This document shows, one piece after another, positions 16,659 through 25,763 of a DNA stretch of 64,000 nt. Origin of the DNA: Sunxiuqinia elliptica (lineage in GTDB: Bacteria > Bacteroidota > Bacteroidia > Bacteroidales > Prolixibacteraceae). Location of the stretch: positions 124,001-188,000 of the forward strand of contig NZ_FONW01000001.1 of assembly GCF_900113005.1 (NCBI RefSeq), written 5' to 3'. A program made the translations under genes and the position numbers. The notes under the pieces were generated by a model, which was not told the origin of the DNA, made no database searches, and was given only the letters and a program-made list of their open reading frames with translations. Position 1 is the first letter of the stretch, and each line of letters begins with the position of its first letter.

Positions 16659-19600
16659 TCAACTTATTTTTTGTAACTGAATAACTGCTTCAACCTCTTG
16701 GTCAATCTCGACCTTGCAAGCTGTTGCTATATCCAATTCATCGACCAACTCAAGACTTTCACCTAGTGTTTGATTACTAATGTAATCGCGGAAGTTCTCA
16801 ACTGCCTGATTGTAAAAGTCATGCTTCTCGATTTTTATATAAATACGATCAGTAACTTCGAAATTACTTTCCTTCCGAAGGTTTTGGATCTTGTTGATAA
16901 ACTCCCGGGCAATTCCCTCTTGTTTCAGGTCTTCACTCAAGTTAATATCCAACGCAATCGTCATTCCTCCTTCAGTAGCTACCAGCCATCCTGGAATATC
17001 CTCTGTCATTATCTCGACATCAGCTATGCTTAATTCAATGGTTTCTTCATTCAATTTTAACGCATAGGATTCAGCTTTTTCCAATTCAGCGATCTGCTCC
17101 TGACTAAACTGAGCCACCGCTCCGGCAATCTGCTTCATCATTTTTCCATACTTTGGTCCCAGTGTTTTGAAATTGGGCTTAATCTTCTTCTTGATGATTC
17201 CGGCAGTGTCTGTCAGGTATTCCACCTCTTTCACATTAACCTCTGAAAGAATAATGGACTCTACGGCTTCGAATTGGACTTTGAAATGCTCATTCAGCAC
17301 AGGAACCATAATTTTAGCCAGCGGCTGACGCACCTTAAGCTTTTCTTTTCGGCGTAAACCAAGAATCATCGAAGAAGCTTTTTGTGCAATCGCCATTTTT
17401 TCTTCCAAATCCTGATCAATCAATTGATCATCTGCAACTGGGAAGGTAGCTAAATGCACACTTTGATCAGGCTCCAAGCCTGTAAGTTTATTCAAATCAG
17501 TGTATAGCTGATCGGCATAAAACGGCGCAATTGGAGCTGCCAACTTAGCCACAGTTACCAAGCATGTGTATAGCGTTTGGTAAGCCGACACCTTATCCTG
17601 GTCATATTCGCCACCCCAGTAACGTTTCCGGCTCAAACGAACAAACCAGTTACTCAGGTTCTCGGTAACAAATTCGGAAATAGCACGCCCTGCACGAGTT
17701 GGCTCATATGTTTCCAGACTGTTACCCACTTCCTTCACCAATGAATTTAGCAAAGAAATAATCCAGCGATCAAGCTCAGGACGTTCACTAACCGGAATCT
17801 CAGCTTCCTGGTAACGGAATCCATCGATGTTCGCATACAAAGCAAAGAAACCATAGGTATTATATAAGGTACCAAAGAATTTCCGACGTACCTCGTCAAC
17901 GCCGGCAACATCAAACTTCAGATTATCCCAAGGCTGCGCATTGGTCAGCATGTACCAACGCAATGGATCTGAACCGTATTGCTCAATGGTTGCAAACGGA
18001 TCGACCGCATTACCTAGGCGTTTCGACATTTTGTTACCAGCTTTATCCAGTACCAATCCGTTCGAAATAATGTTCTTAAATGCAACTGATTCATCAATCA
18101 TGGTTGCAATAGCGTGTAGGGTAAAGAACCAGCCACGTGTTTGATCCACTCCTTCTGCAATAAAGTCAGCAGGGAATACATCTTTAAAAATGTCGCTGTT
18201 TTCGAATGGGAAGTGACGTTGCGCATATGGCATCGCCCCCGAGTCAAACCAAACATCGATCAAGTCTGGCTCACGGAACATTTTCTGTCCGTCCTCGCTC
18301 ACCAAAAAGATGTCGTCAACATACGGACGGTGTAAATCAATTTTATCGTAATTTTCTACGGTGTTATTTCCAGTTTCAAATCCTTCATAAGGATTTTTCT
18401 CCATCATACCCGCAGCAATTGCTTTTTCAATTTCCCGCATCAGCTCTTCAACCGAACCAATACATTTAGTTTGAGCACCATCTTCGGTACGCCAAATTGG
18501 AAGTGGCGTTCCCCAAAAACGAGAACGACTCAGGTTCCAGTCAACCAAGTTTTCCAACCAGTTGCCAAAGCGGCCAATTCCAGTTGATTTCGGTTTCCAG
18601 TTAATGGTGTTATTCAACGCAATCAGCTTGTCCTTTACAGCCGTTGTTTTAATAAACCAGCTATCCAATGGATAATACAACACTGGTTTATCAGTCCGCC
18701 AGCAATGTGGGTAACTGTGTTCGTGCTTCTCAATTTTGAAGGCTTTATCGTCCTTCTTCAACATCACGGCAATATCCACATCAACCGTTGAGTACGACTC
18801 GTCCAATAACTCGTCGTATTCATTTTTCACATAGCGGCCGCTAAACTCAGGATAAGTTTCCTGATTGACATTGGTTTTCACAAAGTCAGAAGACAAATCC
18901 TCAATCCGGAAAAAACGTCCTTTGCGATCGACCATGGGTTGATTTTTGCCTTCCAAATCCTCAACAAACAATGGAACAATCCCATTTTGTTTTGCTACCC
19001 GGTCATCATCAGCTCCAAAAGTTGGGGCAATGTGTACAATTCCGGTACCATCTTCGGTCGTTACAAAGTCGCCTGTGATCACGCGGAATGCATCGCCTTT
19101 AGGTTGTACCCAGTTGATCAGCTGCTCGTAGTTAACTCCGGCCAGCTCTTCTCCAGTGTACTCAGCCACCACCTCAAACGGAATCTTTTTATCTCCCGGC
19201 TTGTACTCGTCCATCGCCAGTTCAGCATGTTTTGGGTTGAAATGAGCATTCAACAAGTCTTTCGCCAAAACCATTGTTGCCGGAGCTCCGGTATAAGGGT
19301 TGAACGATTTAACCTTCACATAGGTAATTTTCGGTCCAACACAAAGTGCGGTATTCGAAGGCAGAGTCCAAGGAGTTGTCGTCCATGCTAAAAAGTAAAC
19401 AGGCGTATCTACTCCTTCAAACAGGAATTCAGATTTTTCATCGCGAACAACCTCAAACTGAGCCACTGCAGTCGTATCTTTTACATCGCGGTAACAGCCC
19501 GGTTGGTTTAGCTCGTGCGAACTCAATCCAGTTCCGGCAGCAGGTGAATACGGTTGAATGGTGTACCCTTTGTACAACAAGCCTTTGTCAAAAAGCTTGC

Positions 19601-20096
19601 GCAACAACCACCAAACCGTTTCGATATAACGGTTATCGTAAGTGATGTACGGATCATCCATATTCACCCAGTATCCCATTTGACGAGTTAGTTCTTCCCA
19701 CTCTTTGGTATACTTCATCACTTCGCGACGACAGGCAGCATTGTATTCCTCAACCGTAATTTTACCACCAATATCTTCTTTGGTAATGCCCAGCGATTTC
19801 TCTACACTAAGCTCAACAGGCAAACCATGAGTATCCCAACCAGCTTTCCGGTGAACCCGGAAACCTTTCATGGTTTTATACCGGCAAAAAGTATCTTTAA
19901 TAGCACGTGCCATTACGTGGTGAATTCCAGGCATTCCATTAGCCGAAGGAGGTCCTTCATAAAAAACAAAGGTTTCATTACCCTCTCGGGTACTTATACT
20001 TTGATGAAAAGTATCATCTTCTTCCCACTTTTTCAGAACATCCTTGTTCACCTGAGAAAGATCTAATTGCTTGTATACAGGGAATTTACCACTCAT
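16659..20096 (-). CDS. ileS: Isoleucyl-tRNA synthetase
   Basis: Class I aminoacyl-tRNA synthetase that charges tRNA-Ile. The 1,145-residue product has the HIGH-type motif GIHH at 57-60 within YEGPPSANGMPGIHHVMA, a CP1 editing insertion (about 200-420, including WTTTPWTLPSNTALCVGP and GTGIVHIAPTFGADD), and the KMSKR motif at 689-693 followed by LGNAVDP. The anticodon-binding domain contains ENLSNWFVRLSRKRYWGG. The long C-terminal extension is typical of the eukaryote-like form used by Bacteroidota. The start is ATG 20096 (MSGKFPVYKQLDLS); 13 further open codons upstream are not used. A possible tRNA-Ile2 gene lies 5 kb away. Confidence 0.98.
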   Translation of the reverse strand: MSGKFPVYKQLDLSQVNKDVLKKWEEDDTFHQSISTREGNETFVFYEGPPSANGMPGIHHVMARAIKDTFCRYKTMKGFRVHRKAGWDTHGLPVELSVEKSLGITKEDIGGKITVEEYNAACRREVMKYTKEWEELTRQMGYWVNMDDPYITYDNRYIETVWWLLRKLFDKGLLYKGYTIQPYSPAAGTGLSSHELNQPGCYRDVKDTTAVAQFEVVRDEKSEFLFEGVDTPVYFLAWTTTPWTLPSNTALCVGPKITYVKVKSFNPYTGAPATMVLAKDLLNAHFNPKHAELAMDEYKPGDKKIPFEVVAEYTGEELAGVNYEQLINWVQPKGDAFRVITGDFVTTEDGTGIVHIAPTFGADDDRVAKQNGIVPLFVEDLEGKNQPMVDRKGRFFRIEDLSSDFVKTNVNQETYPEFSGRYVKNEYDELLDESYSTVDVDIAVMLKKDDKAFKIEKHEHSYPHCWRTDKPVLYYPLDSWFIKTTAVKDKLIALNNTINWKPKSTGIGRFGNWLENLVDWNLSRSRFWGTPLPIWRTEDGAQTKCIGSVEELMREIEKAIAAGMMEKNPYEGFETGNNTVENYDKIDLHRPYVDDIFLVSEDGQKMFREPDLIDVWFDSGAMPYAQRHFPFENSDIFKDVFPADFIAEGVDQTRGWFFTLHAIATMIDESVAFKNIISNGLVLDKAGNKMSKRLGNAVDPFATIEQYGSDPLRWYMLTNAQPWDNLKFDVAGVDEVRRKFFGTLYNTYGFFALYANIDGFRYQEAEIPVSERPELDRWIISLLNSLVKEVGNSLETYEPTRAGRAISEFVTENLSNWFVRLSRKRYWGGEYDQDKVSAYQTLYTCLVTVAKLAAPIAPFYADQLYTDLNKLTGLEPDQSVHLATFPVADDQLIDQDLEEKMAIAQKASSMILGLRRKEKLKVRQPLAKIMVPVLNEHFKVQFEAVESIILSEVNVKEVEYLTDTAGIIKKKIKPNFKTLGPKYGKMMKQIAGAVAQFSQEQIAELEKAESYALKLNEETIELSIADVEIMTEDIPGWLVATEGGMTIALDINLSEDLKQEGIAREFINKIQNLRKESNFEVTDRIYIKIEKHDFYNQAVENFRDYISNQTLGESLELVDELDIATACKVEIDQEVEAVIQLQKIS

Positions 20097-20354
20097 TAGG
20101 TTCCTATTTTTTCGTTCTTTTTTAAGAAGGTACAAATATAGAAATTTTTTGGCATCGGGGGGCCTAGTTCTTGTTCTTTAAAGAATTACCCGATCTTCTC
20201 TTTTTTTGCACCCCTCATTTTTGTAAAAGAGCACCCGCAACCCAATCGTGTTTTAAAAAAAATGCCAATCTTTTTGAGAAATCATTCCAACTAATCCTAA
20301 AGTCCATTAATTTTAGAAGCTGCTAGCGCTTAACAAAACCCAAAAACTGCTTCA

Positions 20355-22196
20355 ATGAGATTTTACTTGTTGCTTATCGTTCTTCTTTTGTGCGTCTCTG
20401 TTTCTGCTCAGGAAACACAGCAAGACTCCATCAGAATGTATTTCAAACAAATAGAACGACTGATCGACAATAAGCAAGATTATCCTGAGATCTTTTCGGA
20501 ACCAGAACACTTGCTTCTTCAAAAAGCCAAAGCATCTGGTGTTGAAAAAGTTGAATTGCTCCTTCAGCTATATGTTTCGTACATGTACAAATCGATTGAA
20601 ACAGCCAAAAGCCTCAACGACGAAGCCTTACACCTTTCCCAAAGCATTGGTTTTAAGGATGGCGAGCTGAGAGCGAAATACAACCAAGCCTATCTTATTT
20701 TCATCAACGGTGGTTTTGATGAATCGATGAAAATAGTGATTAACACCGAGCAAGAGGCTGACAAACTAAGCTACCCGGAATCGTATGCCGACTTTAAAAC
20801 GCTAAAATCATATATCTACACAGAACGGGGCGAATACGATTTGGCGCTGGAAACCGGCCTCAAATTACTGGATGAAGCCGAAAAATCGACAAACAGTTAC
20901 CTACTAATGAAAGCCTGTTTCTCGCTGTCGCACTATTACTTGCGCATGGAGAGCTACTCGACTGCGCTTAGCTACTGTTTGCGTGGGCTAGAGCAAATTA
21001 TCAAGCTCAAAAAGTTCTATTATGTGTATCCTAAGATTGACGAGATTGCTCGCATGACTGCCAAGCTAAACAATACGCAAGGAGCACTCGAAGCTTACGA
21101 TTTTTTTTTGGAGGTTGAGCGAAAAGCCGGGCCCGCAGGAAGCTTCATTCAAAGTATTGTGTACATGAACATGGCTGATATTTACATGCACAACCAAAAT
21201 TTGGATAAGGCTCAAGAGTTTCTGGCAACTGCCCAGCAAATGAACTATGAGAATAAATACAAATTCCGTATTCCACGTGCATGGATCCTGCAAGCTGAGC
21301 TTTTTCTATTGAGCAAAGATACCACCAACGCCATTCATTGCTACGAGGAAAGCCTGGATGCAGCAGAAGCCATCGATGCATTTGATGTGGTGAAATCCAA
21401 CAGTTTTATTCTTGCCGAATTGTATAAACAACAAAAACAACCGGCCAAAGTCTACGAGTACACCAACCTTTACAATGCCATACGCGATTCGCTTTTCAAC
21501 AACGAGAAAGAACAAAAAATCATCATTTTGGAAACTCGTCGAAAAGTGAAGGAAGTGACCCAAATGAAAAAGATCCTGGAGCTTGAAAACGAGGCGCAAC
21601 GTAACAAACTTAAGCTCATTGCAATCATCCTTATTTTTATTAGCATGAGTGCCACAGGAATGACCTACTCCTACTTTAAAGTAAAGGCCAAAAATAAATT
21701 ACTGTACCGCCGGACCGTTGAACTGGCTGCCATGCAATCTGAAAAACCACTACTTAAAAAAACGGCACCACCAGTCAAAGAGGCTTCTCCAAGCAAAACG
21801 CAAGCCAGCAAAAAAAATCAAGCCATCGATGATGATTTGAAAGACATGATTCTTCACCGCTTGGATAAATTGGAACAGGACAACTTCTTTTTAAATCCCA
21901 ACTGCAACCTTCATGAGGTCGCAACACAGCTTAAAACCAACTCGAAATACCTTTCGCAGGTAATTAACCAGGAAAAAGAATCCAATTTCAACAACTACAT
22001 CAATGAACTCCGTATCAACTATCTGGTTGCAAAACTATGGAAAGAGCCTGAATTTAGAAGAAACAAGCTCAGTTACATGGCTATTTCAGTCGGGTTCAAT
22101 AACCTAAACACTTTTACCGCAGCTTTCAAAAAGCGACTTGGAATCGTGCCTTCCTACTTCATCAAAGAGTTAAACAAAGAATCCAATCCAGATTAG
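20355..22196 (+). CDS. Membrane-anchored TPR / AraC-type transcriptional regulator
   Basis: A 613-residue one-component regulator. A signal peptide (MRFYLLLIVLLLCVSVSAQ) is followed by a helical tetratricopeptide-repeat region, about 70-370, that should lie in the periplasm. A charged coiled coil (about 380-415) leads to a single membrane helix at about 419-440 and a low-complexity cytoplasmic linker (KKTAPPVKEASPSKTQ). The AraC-type double helix-turn-helix lies at about 495-608 (LHEVATQLKTNSKYLSQVIN, MAISVGFNNLNTFTAAFKKR). It lacks the beta-propeller and kinase domains of hybrid two-component regulators. It is the likely activator of the susC-susD-GH92 genes 350 bp downstream on the same strand, sensing a periplasmic oligosaccharide (inference). 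Confidence 0.9.
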   Translation: MRFYLLLIVLLLCVSVSAQETQQDSIRMYFKQIERLIDNKQDYPEIFSEPEHLLLQKAKASGVEKVELLLQLYVSYMYKSIETAKSLNDEALHLSQSIGFKDGELRAKYNQAYLIFINGGFDESMKIVINTEQEADKLSYPESYADFKTLKSYIYTERGEYDLALETGLKLLDEAEKSTNSYLLMKACFSLSHYYLRMESYSTALSYCLRGLEQIIKLKKFYYVYPKIDEIARMTAKLNNTQGALEAYDFFLEVERKAGPAGSFIQSIVYMNMADIYMHNQNLDKAQEFLATAQQMNYENKYKFRIPRAWILQAELFLLSKDTTNAIHCYEESLDAAEAIDAFDVVKSNSFILAELYKQQKQPAKVYEYTNLYNAIRDSLFNNEKEQKIIILETRRKVKEVTQMKKILELENEAQRNKLKLIAIILIFISMSATGMTYSYFKVKAKNKLLYRRTVELAAMQSEKPLLKKTAPPVKEASPSKTQASKKNQAIDDDLKDMILHRLDKLEQDNFFLNPNCNLHEVATQLKTNSKYLSQVINQEKESNFNNYINELRINYLVAKLWKEPEFRRNKLSYMAISVGFNNLNTFTAAFKKRLGIVPSYFIKELNKESNPD

Positions 22197-22548
22197 GTGC
22201 ACTTGATCAATTCACAGTCCCAAACTTCCTTGTTACAGTTAAAAATATCATCTCGACTTTTCCTTTAAAAAAGCACAAAAAATCGGCTCATTTTTACCAA
22301 AAAAAGTCTTTATAAGCCACTAATTATTCTCAAAAAGAAGAATATTTACGAATTACGCCATTGAGGAAAACCGGCAGTTTTAGACTCATTTTCATGCGTT
22401 AACGACCGTGATATTCCAAAATTCTTGAATTTTAGACCGCTTTCCAGACAAAAAAGAAGTAAAGCCATATATCCTGAATACCTTGATCAAGCATTTTTTA
22501 CCGAATGCACGTTTTTCATCCATTAACTATTTAAAACTAATCTAGCTT
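22197..22548. promoter_or_regulatory. Probable control region of the third glycan locus
   Basis: A 352-bp gap with no gene between the AraC-type regulator and susC. It holds AAAATTC-TT-GAATTTT (22418-22433), a small dyad. It also holds CTCATTTTTACCAAAA at 22287, which resembles CTCATTTTTGTAAAAG at about 20214 upstream of the regulator's own gene. Either could be an operator. I did not find a clear -7 TAnnTTTG element. Confidence 0.35.
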
Positions 22549-25500
22549 ATGAGAATTAAAATGAAGGATTTATTATCCTTGCTATGCCTGATGTTTTTTT
22601 CACACATCGTGCTAGCCCAATCGATCACTGTCTCAGGGAAAATAACGGACGTACAAGGCAGTCCGCTTCCTTCTGTTAGTGTAATCATCGAAGGAACCTA
22701 CGAGGGTGTTCAGTCTGATTTTGACGGAAACTACACCTTAAATGCCACCAAAGGACAAACCCTGATGTTTTCCTACATCGGAATGGAAACTCAGCGAGTT
22801 ATTGTTGGCGATAATCCAACCATCAATGTAACCATGGCCGATGCCTTAAGCGAATTGGAAGAAGTCGTTGTTACCGGTTATTCTAAACAATCGACCCGAA
22901 ATATCACAGGCTCGGTAACCATTGTAAAAAACGAAAACCTGGAAGCTGTCTCTCCCGTTAGCGTTGAGCAATCGCTGCAAGGACAAGCCTCGGGTGTTTT
23001 AGTTGGTTCTGAAGGTGGTCCTGGAGGATCAGCATTGGTTCGTATTCGTGGTTTTGGAACGGTTAACAACAACGATCCCCTCTATTTGATTGATGGTACT
23101 CCGACAACCTCTGGAATCAACAACCTAAACCCGGCCGATATTGAGTCTGTTCAGATTCTGAAAGACGCATCGTCAGCGGCAATATATGGTTTTAGAGCTG
23201 CCAACGGGGTAATTATTATTACCACCAAAGGAGGCAAATATGCCAGCAAATCAAAAATTACATTCTCCGGAAATACAGGAGTTGACTTCGTGTCCAAATC
23301 TGATTTCCCTGAATTTTTGACTCCACAAGAGATGGCTGATGTTATCTGGACCCGTTTTAAAAATGATGGCACAGATCCTTCTCATCCTCAGTTTGGCAAT
23401 GGTGCACAACCCGTATTGCCGACCTACCTAACACCAGCGGGAGCAAGCACTGCAGATGAATCAACCTACAACGCGTTGACCAATAAAATTACCAAAGCCA
23501 ATAAAGAAGGTACCGATTGGTTTGATGAGTATTTTAATCCTGCCTTAGTACAAGACTATAACCTGGGCATGTCAGGGGGAACTCAAACAGCCCGCTTCAA
23601 CATTGGCTTAGGCGTTTTGCAGCAAGACGGTGTGGCTTTAGAAACTTACTTCGACCGCTATACTTTCCGGGCCAACTCTGAATTTAAGGCTTCGGATAAA
23701 CTCCGTTTTGGGGAGTCGTTCAATCTTTCCTATTCTGAGCGTGTTTCAGCTGGCGGCAACCAGAATACTGGTGGTGATATTTCATTCATCTACCGTGCCG
23801 ACCCAATTCTACCTGTACACGACATTGCCGGGAACTATGCCGGAACCCAAAGTCCGGGACTTGGAAATGGGTATAACTCAGTAGCTGCAGCCAAGCGTAA
23901 CAAGGATGATGTAGCCCGTACTTCCAGAGCTTTAGGAAATGTTTATGCTGAAATGGATCTTCTGAAAGGCTTAACATTCAAATCCAATATTGGGTTGGAT
24001 TATGGAACCTACCATTTCTCAAACTTCCGAGGAATGAATCCAGAAGTATCAGAGCCCAACTCGGTAAACAAACTCGATGAAACGACCTGGTACAATTTAT
24101 CTTACACTTGGTTTAATACACTTAGTTACTCGGTTAGCCTGGATGACCACCATATCGACGCTTTGGCCGGTACGGAATTTTTCAAACATCAGACACGTAC
24201 ATTCAATGCTGCCCGTACCGATTTTTTCACAGAAGCTCTTGACTATCGCTACCTGGATGCAGGTACTGGTACCAGCACGAACTACGGCTACGGCGGCAAA
24301 CGTGCCTATTTCTCTGCTTTTGGAAAAATTGATTATAACTATGCTGACCGCTACTTGCTTTCATTCTCGATACGACGTGATGCAACCAGCCGTTTTGCTG
24401 AAGACAACCGCGTGGGGTACTTCCCTTCATACAGTGTCGCCTGGCGTCTTTCCAATGAAGAATTCATGAAAGGCTTATCTTTTATCACGGACCTGAAAAT
24501 TAAAGCAGGTTACGGAGAGCTTGGTAACGAAAGTATTCCTGAAGGAAGAGTATCCAACTTATATGGTAACGATATCAATACATCCAACTACGACATTGTT
24601 GGAAGTAACTCTTCTGCAACAGCCGGTTACAATTTACTCTCCATTGGAAACCAAAACTTGAAATGGGAAACCACCACAACTAAAAATATCGGTATTGATG
24701 GTATTCTTTTCGATAGCAAACTGAATTTCAGCTTCGAGTATTACAAGTCAGAAACTGTGGACATGTTGTTGCGTAGCGCTGGCGATATCACCCTGATTGG
24801 CCATGTAACTGCTCCATACGACAACTTAGGAAGTATGGAAAACAAAGGTTTCGATTTCTCAATTGGATACAACGGAACAATTGGGAACGAACTGAAATTC
24901 AATGCATCGACCAACGTTTCTGCATACAAAAACAAGGTGTTAACCTTAACGGATAATTCAGACTACTTCCTAAATGGTAATGCCGCCCGTGAAACGTATC
25001 CATCGCGTACGCAGGCAGGACACCCACTCGCTTCTTTCCATGGATTCATTATCGATGGTATCATTCAGAATGAAGCTGAACTGGATGCTGCTGCTGACTA
25101 CCTGGGAAAAGATGTTGGTACATTCAAATACCGCGACGTGGTTGAAGACGGTGTAATTAACGATGATGACCGAACTTACATTGGCAATCCTCATCCTGAT
25201 TTCACTTATGGTATTAATTTGAACATGGAGTACAAGCAGTTTGACTTTGCGGTGATGTTCCAGGGAAGCCAAGGGAATGACATTTACAACTTCACCCGCT
25301 TCTTTACTGATTACAACAGTTTCCCAGGAGCCAAAAGCTATCGCTACAAAAACTCATGGACCTCCAGTAATCCGGGAGCAACTTTACCAAAGCTGACCAA
25401 CAATCCGGCACAACACTACTCGAGTGCCAGTACTGATTATATTGAAGATGGCTCATACCTGAGATTGAAAAACATTCAATTTGGATACAATTTTCCTAAA

Positions 25501-25707
25501 GCAGTCACTTCAAAACTCAACATCGGTTCGTTGCGCCTGTTCGTTCAAGCCAAAAACCTCATTACCTGGACCAACTACTCGGGTCTTGACCCAGAGATCA
25601 ACCTGCAACGATACGGAGGTGATGATGTGAACCTGGACATCGGTATTGACCGTGGTGCGTACCCTGTTGCAAAGTCTATTCTTTTTGGTGTTAACCTAAC
25701 GCTCTAA
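22549..25707 (+). CDS. SusC-family TonB-dependent importer without STN domain
   Basis: Outer-membrane importer of 1,052 aa. The signal peptide is about 1-24. The carboxypeptidase-regulatory-like domain follows directly at 25-97 (GSPLPSVSVIIEGTYEG, FDGNYTLN). The TonB box LEEVVVTGY is about 103-111. The plug contains LYLIDGTPTTSGINNLNPAD and NGVIIITTKGG. The barrel ends in ILFGVNLTL. Unlike the two SusC proteins of loci A and B it has no STN domain, matching control by an AraC-type regulator instead of sigma/FecR. SusD and a GH92 mannosidase follow, so the cargo is probably a mannose-containing oligosaccharide. Confidence 0.95.
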   Translation: MRIKMKDLLSLLCLMFFSHIVLAQSITVSGKITDVQGSPLPSVSVIIEGTYEGVQSDFDGNYTLNATKGQTLMFSYIGMETQRVIVGDNPTINVTMADALSELEEVVVTGYSKQSTRNITGSVTIVKNENLEAVSPVSVEQSLQGQASGVLVGSEGGPGGSALVRIRGFGTVNNNDPLYLIDGTPTTSGINNLNPADIESVQILKDASSAAIYGFRAANGVIIITTKGGKYASKSKITFSGNTGVDFVSKSDFPEFLTPQEMADVIWTRFKNDGTDPSHPQFGNGAQPVLPTYLTPAGASTADESTYNALTNKITKANKEGTDWFDEYFNPALVQDYNLGMSGGTQTARFNIGLGVLQQDGVALETYFDRYTFRANSEFKASDKLRFGESFNLSYSERVSAGGNQNTGGDISFIYRADPILPVHDIAGNYAGTQSPGLGNGYNSVAAAKRNKDDVARTSRALGNVYAEMDLLKGLTFKSNIGLDYGTYHFSNFRGMNPEVSEPNSVNKLDETTWYNLSYTWFNTLSYSVSLDDHHIDALAGTEFFKHQTRTFNAARTDFFTEALDYRYLDAGTGTSTNYGYGGKRAYFSAFGKIDYNYADRYLLSFSIRRDATSRFAEDNRVGYFPSYSVAWRLSNEEFMKGLSFITDLKIKAGYGELGNESIPEGRVSNLYGNDINTSNYDIVGSNSSATAGYNLLSIGNQNLKWETTTTKNIGIDGILFDSKLNFSFEYYKSETVDMLLRSAGDITLIGHVTAPYDNLGSMENKGFDFSIGYNGTIGNELKFNASTNVSAYKNKVLTLTDNSDYFLNGNAARETYPSRTQAGHPLASFHGFIIDGIIQNEAELDAAADYLGKDVGTFKYRDVVEDGVINDDDRTYIGNPHPDFTYGINLNMEYKQFDFAVMFQGSQGNDIYNFTRFFTDYNSFPGAKSYRYKNSWTSSNPGATLPKLTNNPAQHYSSASTDYIEDGSYLRLKNIQFGYNFPKAVTSKLNIGSLRLFVQAKNLITWTNYSGLDPEINLQRYGGDDVNLDIGIDRGAYPVAKSILFGVNLTL

Positions 25708-25763
25708 GCCGGTTTGACAACCATTACATGAATTATGAATGAATTTCTAAAAAATTGAAACGA

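Noticed and set aside
18939-19391. Plus-strand open frame of 150 codons
   Set aside because: Antisense shadow of ileS over its editing domain.
24077-24469. Second plus-strand open frame inside susC
   Set aside because: Overlaps the SusC barrel in another frame and has no recognisable protein features.
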